Assembly (NCBI GenBank): GCA_005885015.1
Contig: VAYG01000036.1
Location: 535-20,330 of the forward strand
Direction of reading: 5' to 3'
Origin: Actinomycetota bacterium
GTDB taxonomy: Bacteria; Actinomycetota; UBA4738
DNA: 19,796 nt
The notes under the pieces are model-generated. The model was not told the DNA's origin. It did not search any database and saw nothing but the letters and a program-made list of their open reading frames with translations. Positions 7,853 to 15,174 of the stretch are shown piece after piece. The position numbers were made by a program, and so were the translations under genes. Each line of letters starts with the position of its first letter. Position 1 is the first letter of the stretch.

Positions 7853-8079
7853 ATGGATCTCGTGCAGACGGTGACGAACGCGTTGGTGGTTGGGGCCGTG
7901 GGACTCCTGCTGGGATCCGCTCCCTGCGCGCTGAGGTTTGCCGGGACATCGCCGATCTGAGGCGCGAGGTTCGCCAGGACATCGGCGATCTCAGGCGCGA
8001 GATGGGCGACCTTCGATCGGACCTGACCCAGGTCGCCCTGGCGGTCGGGGCCCGACAGAGGGCCAACCGGAACCGCTAG
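7853..8079 (+). pseudogene. Small membrane-anchored coiled-coil protein, frameshifted
   Basis: A strong ribosome binding site (AAGGAGG, 7841-7847) sits 5 nt before the ATG at 7853. The first frame encodes MDLVQTVTNALVVGAVGLLLG, a single membrane segment, but stops at 7960. One frame over, the sequence continues as RSLRAEVCRDIADLRREVRQ and ends RSDLTQVALAVGARQ..., a hydrophilic coiled coil with stop at 8077-8079. Supplying one missing base near 7911-7915 would give a continuous protein of about 75 residues. Such short proteins (N-terminal membrane helix plus coiled coil ending SDLTQVALAVGAR-like) look familiar to me as unnamed actinobacterial hypotheticals. The coiled coil contains a near-exact 33-bp-spaced repeat, giving an 11-residue period. 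It is the only convincing plus-strand gene and is convergent with the gene at 8096-8374. Whether the shift is real or a sequencing error is unknown. Confidence 0.6.
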
Positions 8080-8095
8080 ACGCTTTTGTCGAGGG

Positions 8096-8374
8096 CTACA
8101 GGGCGCGCCTCTGTCCGCCCGGATCGTTCCAGTGGTCGCGCTTGTTCATGCGCTTGGCCATCCGGTCGTCCCACCCGCGGTGCAGCGGGACCTCCAGATC
8201 ATCGGCCACGGCCACGCCGCCCTCCTCGGAGGGGAAGACCCATCGCGTCCAATTCCCGTTCAGGTCGATCAGCAGCAGGTCGTAGGTGTCGAGCCCGCAG
8301 CGCTGGAGGACCGCTTCGACGTCGGGGCGAAGGAGGACGAACTGTCGAAGCTCACCTGGGGTCCGGACGGCCAC
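8096..8374 (-). CDS. Conserved hypothetical protein, 92 aa
   Basis: This is a compact, soluble-looking 92-residue protein with no signal peptide or membrane segment. The N-terminal half (GELRQFVLLRPDVEAVLQRCGLDTYDLLLIDLNG) looks like helices leading to a beta strand. The middle has NGNWTRWVFPSEEGGVAVADDL, and the end is charged and Trp-rich (HRGWDDRMAKRMNKRDHWND). I recognise the pattern as a recurrent actinobacterial hypothetical but know no function. The start is a GTG at 8374 with no Shine-Dalgarno. A -35/-10 pair places transcription start at or next to the GTG, so the mRNA may be leaderless. It lies 43 nt after proS on the same strand and ends 16 nt from the convergent small gene. Confidence 0.75.
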   Translation of the reverse strand: MAVRTPGELRQFVLLRPDVEAVLQRCGLDTYDLLLIDLNGNWTRWVFPSEEGGVAVADDLEVPLHRGWDDRMAKRMNKRDHWNDPGGQRRAL

Positions 8375-8380
8375 TGTCCG

Positions 8381-8409
8381 AGCCTAGACAGGACCGAGGG
8401 GTGGCGCAA
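8381..8409 (-). promoter_or_regulatory. Candidate promoter giving a leaderless mRNA for the gene at 8096-8374
   Basis: On the minus strand TTGCGC (8404-8409) and TAGGCT (8381-8386) are separated by 17 nt. Six bases after TAGGCT comes the GTG start codon, so the predicted first transcribed base coincides with the start codon. Leaderless mRNAs are common in actinobacteria. Confidence 0.45.
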
Positions 8410-8417
8410 ACGTTCCG

Positions 8418-10127
8418 TCAGGGAGCGGCGCCGAGAAGGTCCTTGGCCGATCGCGCCGCGCCGTCCAGCGGAGCCTCGGTGCGGGCCCCGGTGGCCCGGA
8501 CCTTGAGGTCCACCTTCCCCGCCTGGATCCCCCGCTTCCCCACCACGACCTGGAGCGGGTATCCGATCAGGTCGGCGTCCGCGAACTTGACCCCGGCCGA
8601 CTCCTCCCGGTCGTCGAGCACGACCTCGACACCAGAGGATCCGAGCTCCCCGTACAGGCGCTCGGCCGCATCCACCACCTCGGGAACGTCCATGTTCGTC
8701 GGGATGACCACGGCGTCGTAGGGGGCCAGCGCCTTCGGCCACTTGATGCCTGCTTCGTCGTTCGCCTGCTCGACCACAGCGGCGATGGTCCGGGGTAGCC
8801 CGATCCCGTAACACCCCATCTGGTAGGGCTGCTCGGTCCCGTCCTCGTCCACGAACGTGGCCTTGAGCGCCTTGGAGTATCTCGTGCCGAGCTGGTAGGT
8901 GTGTCCGACCACGATGCCCTTGGCCAAGCGGAGGCTTCCTTCGCAGCGAGGACACGGATCGCCCAGGCGGACCTGGGCCACGTCCTCCCACCGATCCACG
9001 CGGAAGTCGCGGTCCACGTTGGCCCCGCTCACGTGGTGGTCGACCTCGTTCGCTCCGGTCACCCAGTTGCGGCCGGCTCGGACCGAGTGATCAGCGATGA
9101 TCGTGACATCGGCCGGAAGGCCCTGCGGGCCCACGTAACCCTTCACGAAGCCGCGCGCGGCGAAATCCTCGTCTTCGAACAAGCGGACCGGCGCCGGCCA
9201 CATGGCCCGCGCCACCTTGTCGTCGTTCACCTCCCGGTCGCCGGGGATCAGCACGGCCACCGACCGCCCCCCGGCGTCGTACAGGATGCACTTCATCAAG
9301 GCTGACGCCGGACGGCCGAGCAGCTCGGAGACGGCCTGGATCGTCGACCGGCCCGGTGTCTGGATCTTCGTCGCGGGCTCGAGCTCGCCGTCGGCCGCCG
9401 GCTCCGGCGGGCGAGATGTGGCCGCCTCGATGTCGGCGGCGTAGTCGCAGTTTTCGCAGTAGACGAACTCGTCCTCGCCGATGGGCGCCAGGGCCATGAA
9501 CTCGTGGTTGACGTCGCCCCCGATCTGGCCCGGATCGGCCTCGACCACACGGTAGTCGAGCCCGCATCGGCCGAAGATTTGGCGGTAGGCCTCGACCATC
9601 GCCGCATAGCTGGCTCGCATCCCCTCCTCGTCCCGGTCGAAGGAGTAGGCATCTTTCATCAGGAACTCCCGCACCCGGAGCAGACCGAACCGGGGGCGGA
9701 ACTCGTCGCGGTACTTCCACTCGATCTGATAGAGGTTGACCGGGAGGTCCCGATACGATGTGAACTCCCCGGCCACCAGCGGGGTCACCGCCTCCTCGTG
9801 TGTGGGCCCCAGCCCCATCTCTCGCTCGTGTCGGTCCTTGAGCTTGAACATCAGCTCGCCGTAGGTCTCCCACCGCCCGGTCACCTTCCAGGGATCGGCG
9901 GGCAGGATGATCGGCAGCCGGACCTCCTGGGCCCCCGACGCGTCCATCTCCTCCCGTATGATCGCTTCGACCTTCCGCAGGGTCCGCCATCCCAGCGGCA
10001 GCCAGGAGTAGACGCCGGCCATCAGCTTGCGGATGTAGGCAGCGCGGATGAGCAGCTTGTGCGAGACCACCTCGGCCTCGGACGGAGCCTCCCGGAGCGT
10101 TCGCGCGAACAGCTTGGACATCCGCAT
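8418..10127 (-). CDS. proS: Prolyl-tRNA synthetase, bacterial type with editing domain
   Basis: The 569-residue class II synthetase charges tRNA-Pro with proline. The N-terminus (SKLFARTLREAPSEAEVVSHKLL, then AGVYSWLPLGWRTLRKVE) is typical of the bacterial long form. THEEAVT and YRDEFRPRFGLLRVREFLMKDAYSF form motif 2, and MGCYGIGLPRTIAAVVEQ forms motif 3. Between motifs 2 and 3 is the YbaK-like insertion that edits mischarged Ala-tRNA (including LIPGDREVNDDK). CENC and CPRC pairs flank the insertion. The C-terminal anticodon-binding domain (VVIPTNMDVPEVVDAAERLY onward) is complete, and length is normal. Two ATGs lie at 10127 and 10121. No Shine-Dalgarno is seen; TATCCT at 10135-10140 may be a -10 box placing transcription start at the first ATG. 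Confidence 0.97.
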   Translation of the reverse strand: MRMSKLFARTLREAPSEAEVVSHKLLIRAAYIRKLMAGVYSWLPLGWRTLRKVEAIIREEMDASGAQEVRLPIILPADPWKVTGRWETYGELMFKLKDRHEREMGLGPTHEEAVTPLVAGEFTSYRDLPVNLYQIEWKYRDEFRPRFGLLRVREFLMKDAYSFDRDEEGMRASYAAMVEAYRQIFGRCGLDYRVVEADPGQIGGDVNHEFMALAPIGEDEFVYCENCDYAADIEAATSRPPEPAADGELEPATKIQTPGRSTIQAVSELLGRPASALMKCILYDAGGRSVAVLIPGDREVNDDKVARAMWPAPVRLFEDEDFAARGFVKGYVGPQGLPADVTIIADHSVRAGRNWVTGANEVDHHVSGANVDRDFRVDRWEDVAQVRLGDPCPRCEGSLRLAKGIVVGHTYQLGTRYSKALKATFVDEDGTEQPYQMGCYGIGLPRTIAAVVEQANDEAGIKWPKALAPYDAVVIPTNMDVPEVVDAAERLYGELGSSGVEVVLDDREESAGVKFADADLIGYPLQVVVGKRGIQAGKVDLKVRATGARTEAPLDGAARSAKDLLGAAP

Positions 10128-10134
10128 GGGATGG

Positions 10135-10140
10135 AGGATA
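10135..10140 (-). promoter_or_regulatory. Possible -10 box giving a leaderless proS transcript
   Basis: TATCCT on the minus strand lies 7 nt before the proS ATG, in the 36-nt gap after the GNAT gene. No good -35 hexamer is visible. It is supported mainly by the absence of a ribosome binding site for proS. Confidence 0.25.
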
Positions 10141-10163
10141 CGGGATGGACCGGCGCGTACCGA

Positions 10164-10664
10164 TCAGGGTCGGAGGTCCGCCGCCCGCACGGAGAAGACG
10201 AGGTGCCGGTAGCCGGCCCGCATGGTCTCCTTCCACACGGTCATGCCCAGGTTGCGGGCCACGCCCGCCGACGGTTCGTTCTCCACTCGAACCAGGGCGA
10301 TCAGGCGGTCCAATCCACACGCGTCGAACGCGTAGTCGCGGCAGGCGGCGGCGGCCTCCGTCGCCAGGCCCTGCCGCCACAGCGACCGCTTCACGTGGTA
10401 GCCGACCTCGACCAGGTCCTCGCCGTCGACGTTCTGCACGGTGAGCCCGCAATCGCCGGCGAACTCGCCGTTTTCCTCGAGGATCATCGCCCAGAGCCCG
10501 AAGCCGTGTCGCTCGTACGACCGGCGACACCACGCGATCCAATCGGCCGTCCCCTGGCGGGTCTTGGGCTCCGGATAGAACCGCATGGTCTCAGGGTCCC
10601 CGAGGATCGCGTACAGGTCATCGATGTCGTCGGTGGTCAGCTCGCGCAGCAGGAGGCGCTTCAC
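10164..10664 (-). CDS. RimJ/RimL-like GNAT family N-acetyltransferase
   Basis: From a GTG at 10664 the protein is 166 residues, a full-length GNAT of the RimJ/RimL (Acetyltransf_3) type. It opens with RLLLRELTTDDIDDLYAILGDPETMRFYP (about 3-31), the usual first strand and helices. The acetyl-CoA binding motif WRQGLATEA lies at about 96-104. C-terminal VENEPSAGVARNLGM follows the family's pattern (N..S..vaeklGF). The acceptor is unknown; ribosomal proteins, peptides and small molecules are all used in this family. An acetyltransferase next to ispG also occurs in Mycobacterium, supporting the locus assignment. The start is uncertain: an earlier in-frame GTG near the GGGGAGG at 10706-10712 would add a poorly conserved N-terminus. 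Confidence 0.88.
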   Translation of the reverse strand: MKRLLLRELTTDDIDDLYAILGDPETMRFYPEPKTRQGTADWIAWCRRSYERHGFGLWAMILEENGEFAGDCGLTVQNVDGEDLVEVGYHVKRSLWRQGLATEAAAACRDYAFDACGLDRLIALVRVENEPSAGVARNLGMTVWKETMRAGYRHLVFSVRAADLRP

Positions 10665-10726
10665 GTAAAGGACGATTCGGCCGCCCGTGGACGCCGTCGA
10701 CTTCACCTCCCCAGGAGGCCTGCCGC

Positions 10727-12013
10727 TTACGGGCAGCTCTTCCCGATCACCTCGTAGGGACAGTCGGCATGCTTGAGGAGGTACAGGACGGCTCCCTTGA
10801 GCCGCCAGGTCTGCTCGTGGATCACCTCGTCGGGCACGTAGAAATCGCAGCAGTCCGGATACATCTCGAAGGTGAACGTGAAGATCCGGTGCTCTCCGTA
10901 CAGCCAGTCGACCGAGGTGCCGTCCGTGATGTAGAGGTCGCTGGATTGCTCGGGCGTGTAGCACCCGAACTGGTCCGAGCACGTGAGGCCCGCCATATCG
11001 CTGCCCATCTTCACGAACACGTCATGGTCGACCGGGTCCATGTCGGGAGGGACGTCCTCGTAGGTGTAGCCGTACGGCCACAGGATCAGCTGGCCGAACG
11101 TGTGGTAGCTGACCGCCGCCGTGATTTGCTGCTTGTGGTGGATCACCCTGCTGTCGACGAATGATGCCAGCGCGGCCGACTCGGGGGCGGAGAACGGAGA
11201 GGCGCCTCGATAGATCTCGCTGCCGGGATCGCCGCTCGACCCCCCGCAGCAGCCCCAGTTGTACGCGTAGTTCCGGTTGAGGTCGGTCCCGATGGGCTTG
11301 TCGGGTCCGTTGGGCTGTCGGTTCTTCCGCCAGTAGTGGTAGTAGTCGTCCTCGATGTCGTACTCGCCGCCGTCCGCGTTGAGCTCGAAGACGATGAACA
11401 CCTCGCGCTTGTCGACCAGGTGCGTGATCTTCGCGTTGTTGCCGTAGCCCTCCGCCAGCAGGTGCAGGACGAACAACGTCATCTCCACGGTGAGGTGCTC
11501 CCGGGCATGGTGGAGTCCATCGAACAGGACCTCCGGCTCGGCTTCGTCGATCGCGACGTTGTCGCTGACCTTGGCCGCCCAGATCTTCCTGCCCTCGAAC
11601 GAGCGGCCGATGGTGAACACCTGGACGATGTTGGGATGGGCCGCAGCGACGGCCTGGATGTCGTTGACCATCTCTCGGTAGTTGTGGAACCGCTTGTCCT
11701 CGGGCGGGAAGTTCTCCACCCGCGCCGGCGTCACGGCGAACCCCAGGCCCCTGATCGCCGCCGCCTCGCCCTCGGTCGCCCGAACCAGGACGAAGTCACC
11801 GCCGACCGCCTCGATGGCGGCTCCGGTGCGGGTCACGGCGGTTCGGGCCTCCCTGGTCGACACGCCCTCCACGCGGTACGTGGAGATCGTGGCGACGCGG
11901 CTGCCGGCTGCGCTGCCTGAAGGCCGCCCGAGCGCTGAAGGGCCGGAACCGAACACTACGACCAGACCGAGGCTCAGGGCGATCACGACCAGACGACGAC
12001 TGCGCATCCCCAT
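10727..12013 (-). CDS. Secreted M14 family zinc carboxypeptidase
   Basis: The 428-residue precursor has an N-terminal signal peptide (MGMRSRRLVVIALSLGLVVV, then an Ala/Gly cleavage region). A propeptide-like segment of about 70 residues follows, then a full M14 catalytic domain from about 105. The zinc ligands are HARE (His169, Glu172) and His304 in SYHTFGQ. Substrate-binding DLNRNYAYNW lies at 244-253, and the catalytic Glu383 is in FTFTFEMYPD. The family removes C-terminal residues from peptides; this member resembles the bacterial carboxypeptidase T group. Several Cys residues in the catalytic domain and at the C-terminus (GCCGG, CSDQFGC, DCCDF, terminal CP) suggest disulfides in a secreted enzyme. 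ATGs lie at 12013 and 12007 behind a GGAAGGGGG site. It is an unusual resident between ispG and proS; specificity cannot be read from the sequence. Confidence 0.92.
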   Translation of the reverse strand: MGMRSRRLVVIALSLGLVVVFGSGPSALGRPSGSAAGSRVATISTYRVEGVSTREARTAVTRTGAAIEAVGGDFVLVRATEGEAAAIRGLGFAVTPARVENFPPEDKRFHNYREMVNDIQAVAAAHPNIVQVFTIGRSFEGRKIWAAKVSDNVAIDEAEPEVLFDGLHHAREHLTVEMTLFVLHLLAEGYGNNAKITHLVDKREVFIVFELNADGGEYDIEDDYYHYWRKNRQPNGPDKPIGTDLNRNYAYNWGCCGGSSGDPGSEIYRGASPFSAPESAALASFVDSRVIHHKQQITAAVSYHTFGQLILWPYGYTYEDVPPDMDPVDHDVFVKMGSDMAGLTCSDQFGCYTPEQSSDLYITDGTSVDWLYGEHRIFTFTFEMYPDCCDFYVPDEVIHEQTWRLKGAVLYLLKHADCPYEVIGKSCP

Positions 12014-12046
12014 CCCCCTTCCCCCGTCTGTTTTCAGAGCCGCGGC

Positions 12047-12071
12047 GGCGCCACCTTCACCCGTGGGCGCC
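12047..12071 (-). promoter_or_regulatory. Inverted repeat in the ispG-carboxypeptidase gap
   Basis: GGCGCC arms at 12047-12052 and 12066-12071, extended by AC/GT pairs with one bulged base, can form a GC hairpin. It lies in the 104-nt gap between the ispG stop and the carboxypeptidase start. There is no T-run, so it may be an RNA-processing or leader structure, or chance in GC-rich DNA. A weak TATGGT lies slightly upstream on the minus strand. Confidence 0.3.
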
Positions 12072-12117
12072 GGCCATAGCGGCGGACCATACCACGAGCG
12101 GCGCTCTTGGACTCCTC

Positions 12118-13218
12118 CTACTCCGGTGCGGCGGCCGCCTCGAGCTCCTTCTCCGCGGCGAGCTTCTTCGCCTCTTCCACCACGACCTCGACGATCCGCT
12201 CCTCCGGGATGCGGTGCTCCCGCACCTCGCCCCGCACGATGAGCTGGCCGTACCCCTTGCCCGCGGCGATGCCGAGGTCCGCCTCCCGGGCCTCGCCCGG
12301 CCCGTTCACCACGCACCCCATGACCGCCACGCGGATCGGGGCCTTCAGTCCCTCGCGCTCGAGGGCCTCGTTCACCTGCTTGGTCAGTCCGAGCACGTCG
12401 ACCTCAGCCCGGCCGCACGACGGGCATGCGACGAGGTCGAGGCCGCGCCGCTTCAACCCCAGGGACTGGAGGATCCAGTTCCCCACCTTGACCTCCTCGA
12501 CCGGGTCGTCGGTGAGTGACACGCGGATGGTATCGCCGATCCCCTCGGCGAGCAGCGTCCCGATGCCCACCGCCGACTTCACCCCACCCATCGGGAGGGG
12601 GCCGGCCTCGGTCACCCCGAGGTGCAGGGGGTAGTCGCACCGCTCGGCCAGCATCCGGTAGGCCTGGATCATCACCTTCGGGTTGGAGTGCTTGACAGAG
12701 ATCTTGATGTCGGTGAAGTCCTCGTCCTCGAGGATCCGCACCTCTCCCAGGGCGCTCTCAACCAGGGCTTCGGCCGTGGGCCGACCGTGCTTCTCCAGGA
12801 GGTCCTTCTCCAGGGACCCGGCGTTCACCCCGATCCTGATCGGCACGCTGCGGGCCTTGGCCTCCCGGGCGATCAGCCTGACCTTGTCCTGGTACTTGAT
12901 GTTCCCGGGATTGATCCGGAGGCCGTGGATGCCGCCTTCCAGCGCGGCCATGGCGTACTTCCATTGGAAGTGGATGTCGGCGATGACCGGAATGGTGGCG
13001 TGCTCGGCGATCGCCTCGAGGGCCTGGGCGTCCTCCCAGTGCGGAACGGCCACGCGAACGATCTCGCAACCCGCGGCCACCAGCGCGGCCATCTGCTGGA
13101 GGGTGGCGTTGACGTCCGCCGTCTTGGTGGTGGTCATCGACTGGACCCGGACGGGGGCGTCGCCCCCGACGTCCACCCAGCCGACCGTGACCTTCCGGGA
13201 CTTCCTCCGTTCGGCCAT
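12118..13218 (-). CDS. ispG: 4-hydroxy-3-methylbut-2-en-1-yl diphosphate synthase IspG (GcpE)
   Basis: IspG converts MEcPP to HMBPP in the penultimate step of the MEP isoprenoid pathway, using a [4Fe-4S] cluster. From ATG at 13218 it has 366 residues. The TIM-barrel half is clear (VRVQSMTTTKTADVNATLQQ; IPVIADIHFQWKYA; INPGNI; GVNAGSLEKDLL). The cluster cysteines are Cys265 and Cys268 (ACPSCGR) and Cys302, followed by Glu309 (GCVVNGPGE). The spacing matches single-domain bacterial IspG. An in-frame TTG at 13227 is possible, but neither start has a clear ribosome binding site. With dxr about 4 kb upstream, the locus carries two MEP-pathway genes. A short Ala/Glu tail follows the catalytic core. 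Confidence 0.97.
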   Translation of the reverse strand: MAERRKSRKVTVGWVDVGGDAPVRVQSMTTTKTADVNATLQQMAALVAAGCEIVRVAVPHWEDAQALEAIAEHATIPVIADIHFQWKYAMAALEGGIHGLRINPGNIKYQDKVRLIAREAKARSVPIRIGVNAGSLEKDLLEKHGRPTAEALVESALGEVRILEDEDFTDIKISVKHSNPKVMIQAYRMLAERCDYPLHLGVTEAGPLPMGGVKSAVGIGTLLAEGIGDTIRVSLTDDPVEEVKVGNWILQSLGLKRRGLDLVACPSCGRAEVDVLGLTKQVNEALEREGLKAPIRVAVMGCVVNGPGEAREADLGIAAGKGYGQLIVRGEVREHRIPEERIVEVVVEEAKKLAAEKELEAAAAPE

Positions 13219-13243
13219 CGGGGGCAAGTATCTCAGGAGTGGG

Positions 13244-13693
13244 TCAGTCCCCGAAGACGTGGAACAGGACCGACCGGTCCTTGGGCTCGTCGAGCTCCAG
13301 CAGGAGCAGCCGCTGCCACACGCCCAGCATGGGCTCGCCGGCGGCGACCGGGATGGCGTGCGAGGTCGAGCCGAGGAGCATCTGGGTGACGTGGGCCTGG
13401 CCGTTGGCCCGCTCGTGCCCCTCCTGGAGATTCTGGGTCCGTCGCTCCAGGTCGTCGTGGGCGTAGTACGCGTCGCCGGGCACGAGGCTCTCCAGCCGGC
13501 GGCAGAAGTCGTCCAGGGCGCCGTCCTCCCATTCGTTGACCAGGAGGGCGCACGTGGTGTGGACGCAGAAGGCCACCGCGCACCCGTCGGTGATCCCCGA
13601 GTCCTTGATCGCCCGGCGCAGCTCGTCGGTGAGGTCGGTGAAGCAATGCCGGCGTTCGGGGCGCACCTCGATGGTGATGGTGGTGGATCTCAC
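13244..13693 (-). CDS. YjbQ family protein (UPF0047/COG0432)
   Basis: The 149-residue protein shows the family pattern: AFCVHTTCALLVNEWEDG (about 41-58), GQAHVTQMLLGSTSHAIPV (98-116, with His101) and LGVWQRLLLLELDEPKDRSV. The conserved histidines (His45, His101) are in place. E. coli YjbQ has been reported to have a secondary thiamine-phosphate synthase activity, but the main role of the family is unsettled. The GTG at 13693 overlaps the histidine kinase stop (GTGA) and is preceded by AAGGAGG (13698-13704), 4 nt away. It is therefore the third gene of a regulator-kinase-YjbQ unit. Its position beside MEP genes invites a DXP/thiamine link, but that is inference. Confidence 0.92.
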   Translation of the reverse strand: MRSTTITIEVRPERRHCFTDLTDELRRAIKDSGITDGCAVAFCVHTTCALLVNEWEDGALDDFCRRLESLVPGDAYYAHDDLERRTQNLQEGHERANGQAHVTQMLLGSTSHAIPVAAGEPMLGVWQRLLLLELDEPKDRSVLFHVFGD

Positions 13694-15174
13694 GCTCCCT
13701 CCTTCGCTCGTCCTGCCAGGCTTCGTGAGTGGGCCGGGGCCTCCAGGCTCGACCGTCGCCGGGCGACGGCGCTCGTCTCCGGTCGGGCCTGCACGGGGAT
13801 CACGAACCGGAAGCTGCAACCCCGACCCTCTTCGCTCTCGGCCCAGATCCGGCCCCCGTGCGCCTCGACCAGCGAACGGGCGATCGCCAGGCCGATCCCA
13901 GTGCCGCCGTCGTCCCGGGACCGGGCGGGATCGACCCGGTAGAACCGCTCGAAGACCAGCGGCAGGTGCTCCGCCGGGATGCCCGGGCCCGAGTCCTGCA
14001 CCGACACCTCGCAGGACCCGTTCTCCCGGAGGGCCTGGACCCGAACGGTCCCACCCGCCGGTGTGAACCGGCACGCGTTGTCGAGGAGGTTGAACAGCAC
14101 CTGGTGGAGCCGCTCGCGATCGGCCTCGACCGGAGACATGTCCCCTGGGACCTCGTTCTGGAACTCGATCGTCAGAGCCCTGTCAGGGCGGGCCGCGACA
14201 ACCTCGCTCACCACTTGCGCGACCAGAGGTTCCAGCGACACCGGCTCGATCTCCAGGGGAAGGTCCCCGGACTCGAATCGGGACAGATCCAGGAGCTGAT
14301 CCACCAGCCGGCCGAGCCGTTCGGCCTGCTGGAGCATCACGCCGAGGAGGGCGGGGTTGGGCTTCTCCACGTCGTCGAGCAGGTTCTCGAGGTGAGCCCG
14401 CAGCGCGGAGATGGGGGTCTTGAGCTCGTGCGACACGTTCGCCACGAGCTCGCGGCGAAGGCGTTCGAGGCCCTCCATCTCCCCGGCCATCCGGTTGAAC
14501 GCCTCCGCCAGCTGGCCCACCTCGTCGCGGGATCGGACCGTCACGCCGGCCCGGTAGTCGCCGCGGGCCATCCGTCGAGCGGCTCCGGCCATGTCCCGGA
14601 GGGGCTGGGTCATGCCCCTGGCCAGGAAGCGAGCGAGGAACAGGGCGATGAAGGCGGCGATGGCCCCCGCCAGCAGGAACTGCCACCACACGCTGCGGAA
14701 GAACCGGGCCGTTCCCGCCACGGCTCCCAGGGGCCCCGCGCCCTCCACCCGGTGGGCCACGTACACCGCGCCGACGACGGCCCCCTTCCGGACCACCGGC
14801 ACCCCCAGGTACTCCCTCGTCCCCACGGTTCCGGTGTCGATGTTCCCGTCGAGGGCCCGCCGGTAGCTCGAGGGCACGGCGAGCTCTCCGGCGAGGGGGC
14901 GTCCGCCGCCGCCCACCACCACGACAGGGCTGGGCACCTGACCGATCACCTTCGTCAGGGTCCGCGATGGGGTCCCCGCGGGAGTGAAAGACAGCGCCGC
15001 GACGCCCTTGGCCTCTCCGAGCAGCTCGCGGAACTCCCGGTCCCGCTCGGACTGTCGGAGGGCGAACCCCACGGCCACGTACATGATGAGGATGGTCACC
15101 GCGACGGCGAACACGATCACGGAGCCGAGCTTGGCCCGGATGCTCGGCAGGCGGTCGAGCGGACGCATGGCCAT
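13690..15174 (-). CDS. Membrane sensor histidine kinase (HAMP-HisKA-HATPase)
   Basis: The 494-residue protein has two membrane segments: about 17-38 and 164-184. They flank an extracytoplasmic sensor of about 125 residues without a recognisable named domain (ends LGVPVVRKGAVVGAVYVAHR, Cache-like at best). A HAMP linker follows (about 185-240). The HisKA motif NVSHELKTPISAL carries phospho-acceptor His249. The ATPase boxes are N (NLLDNACRFTPAGG, Asn366), G1 (DSGPGIP, 394-400), F (FERFYRVD) and G2 (GGTGIGLAIARS, from 423). The C-terminal 35 residues form a basic Ser/Arg tail beyond the ATPase. The ATG at 15174 shares one base with the regulator's TGA, indicating coupling. It phosphorylates the neighbouring regulator; the stimulus is unknown. 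Confidence 0.95.
   Translation of the reverse strand: MAMRPLDRLPSIRAKLGSVIVFAVAVTILIMYVAVGFALRQSERDREFRELLGEAKGVAALSFTPAGTPSRTLTKVIGQVPSPVVVVGGGGRPLAGELAVPSSYRRALDGNIDTGTVGTREYLGVPVVRKGAVVGAVYVAHRVEGAGPLGAVAGTARFFRSVWWQFLLAGAIAAFIALFLARFLARGMTQPLRDMAGAARRMARGDYRAGVTVRSRDEVGQLAEAFNRMAGEMEGLERLRRELVANVSHELKTPISALRAHLENLLDDVEKPNPALLGVMLQQAERLGRLVDQLLDLSRFESGDLPLEIEPVSLEPLVAQVVSEVVAARPDRALTIEFQNEVPGDMSPVEADRERLHQVLFNLLDNACRFTPAGGTVRVQALRENGSCEVSVQDSGPGIPAEHLPLVFERFYRVDPARSRDDGGTGIGLAIARSLVEAHGGRIWAESEEGRGCSFRFVIPVQARPETSAVARRRSSLEAPAHSRSLAGRAKEGA

Noticed and set aside
7945..8001. Short direct repeat as a possible mobile-element or CRISPR signal
   Set aside because: It is an in-frame coding repeat of a coiled coil with only two copies at 33-bp spacing.
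10164..10982. Extended N-terminus for the acetyltransferase
   Set aside because: The extra residues overlap the carboxypeptidase gene out of frame and match no GNAT sequence.
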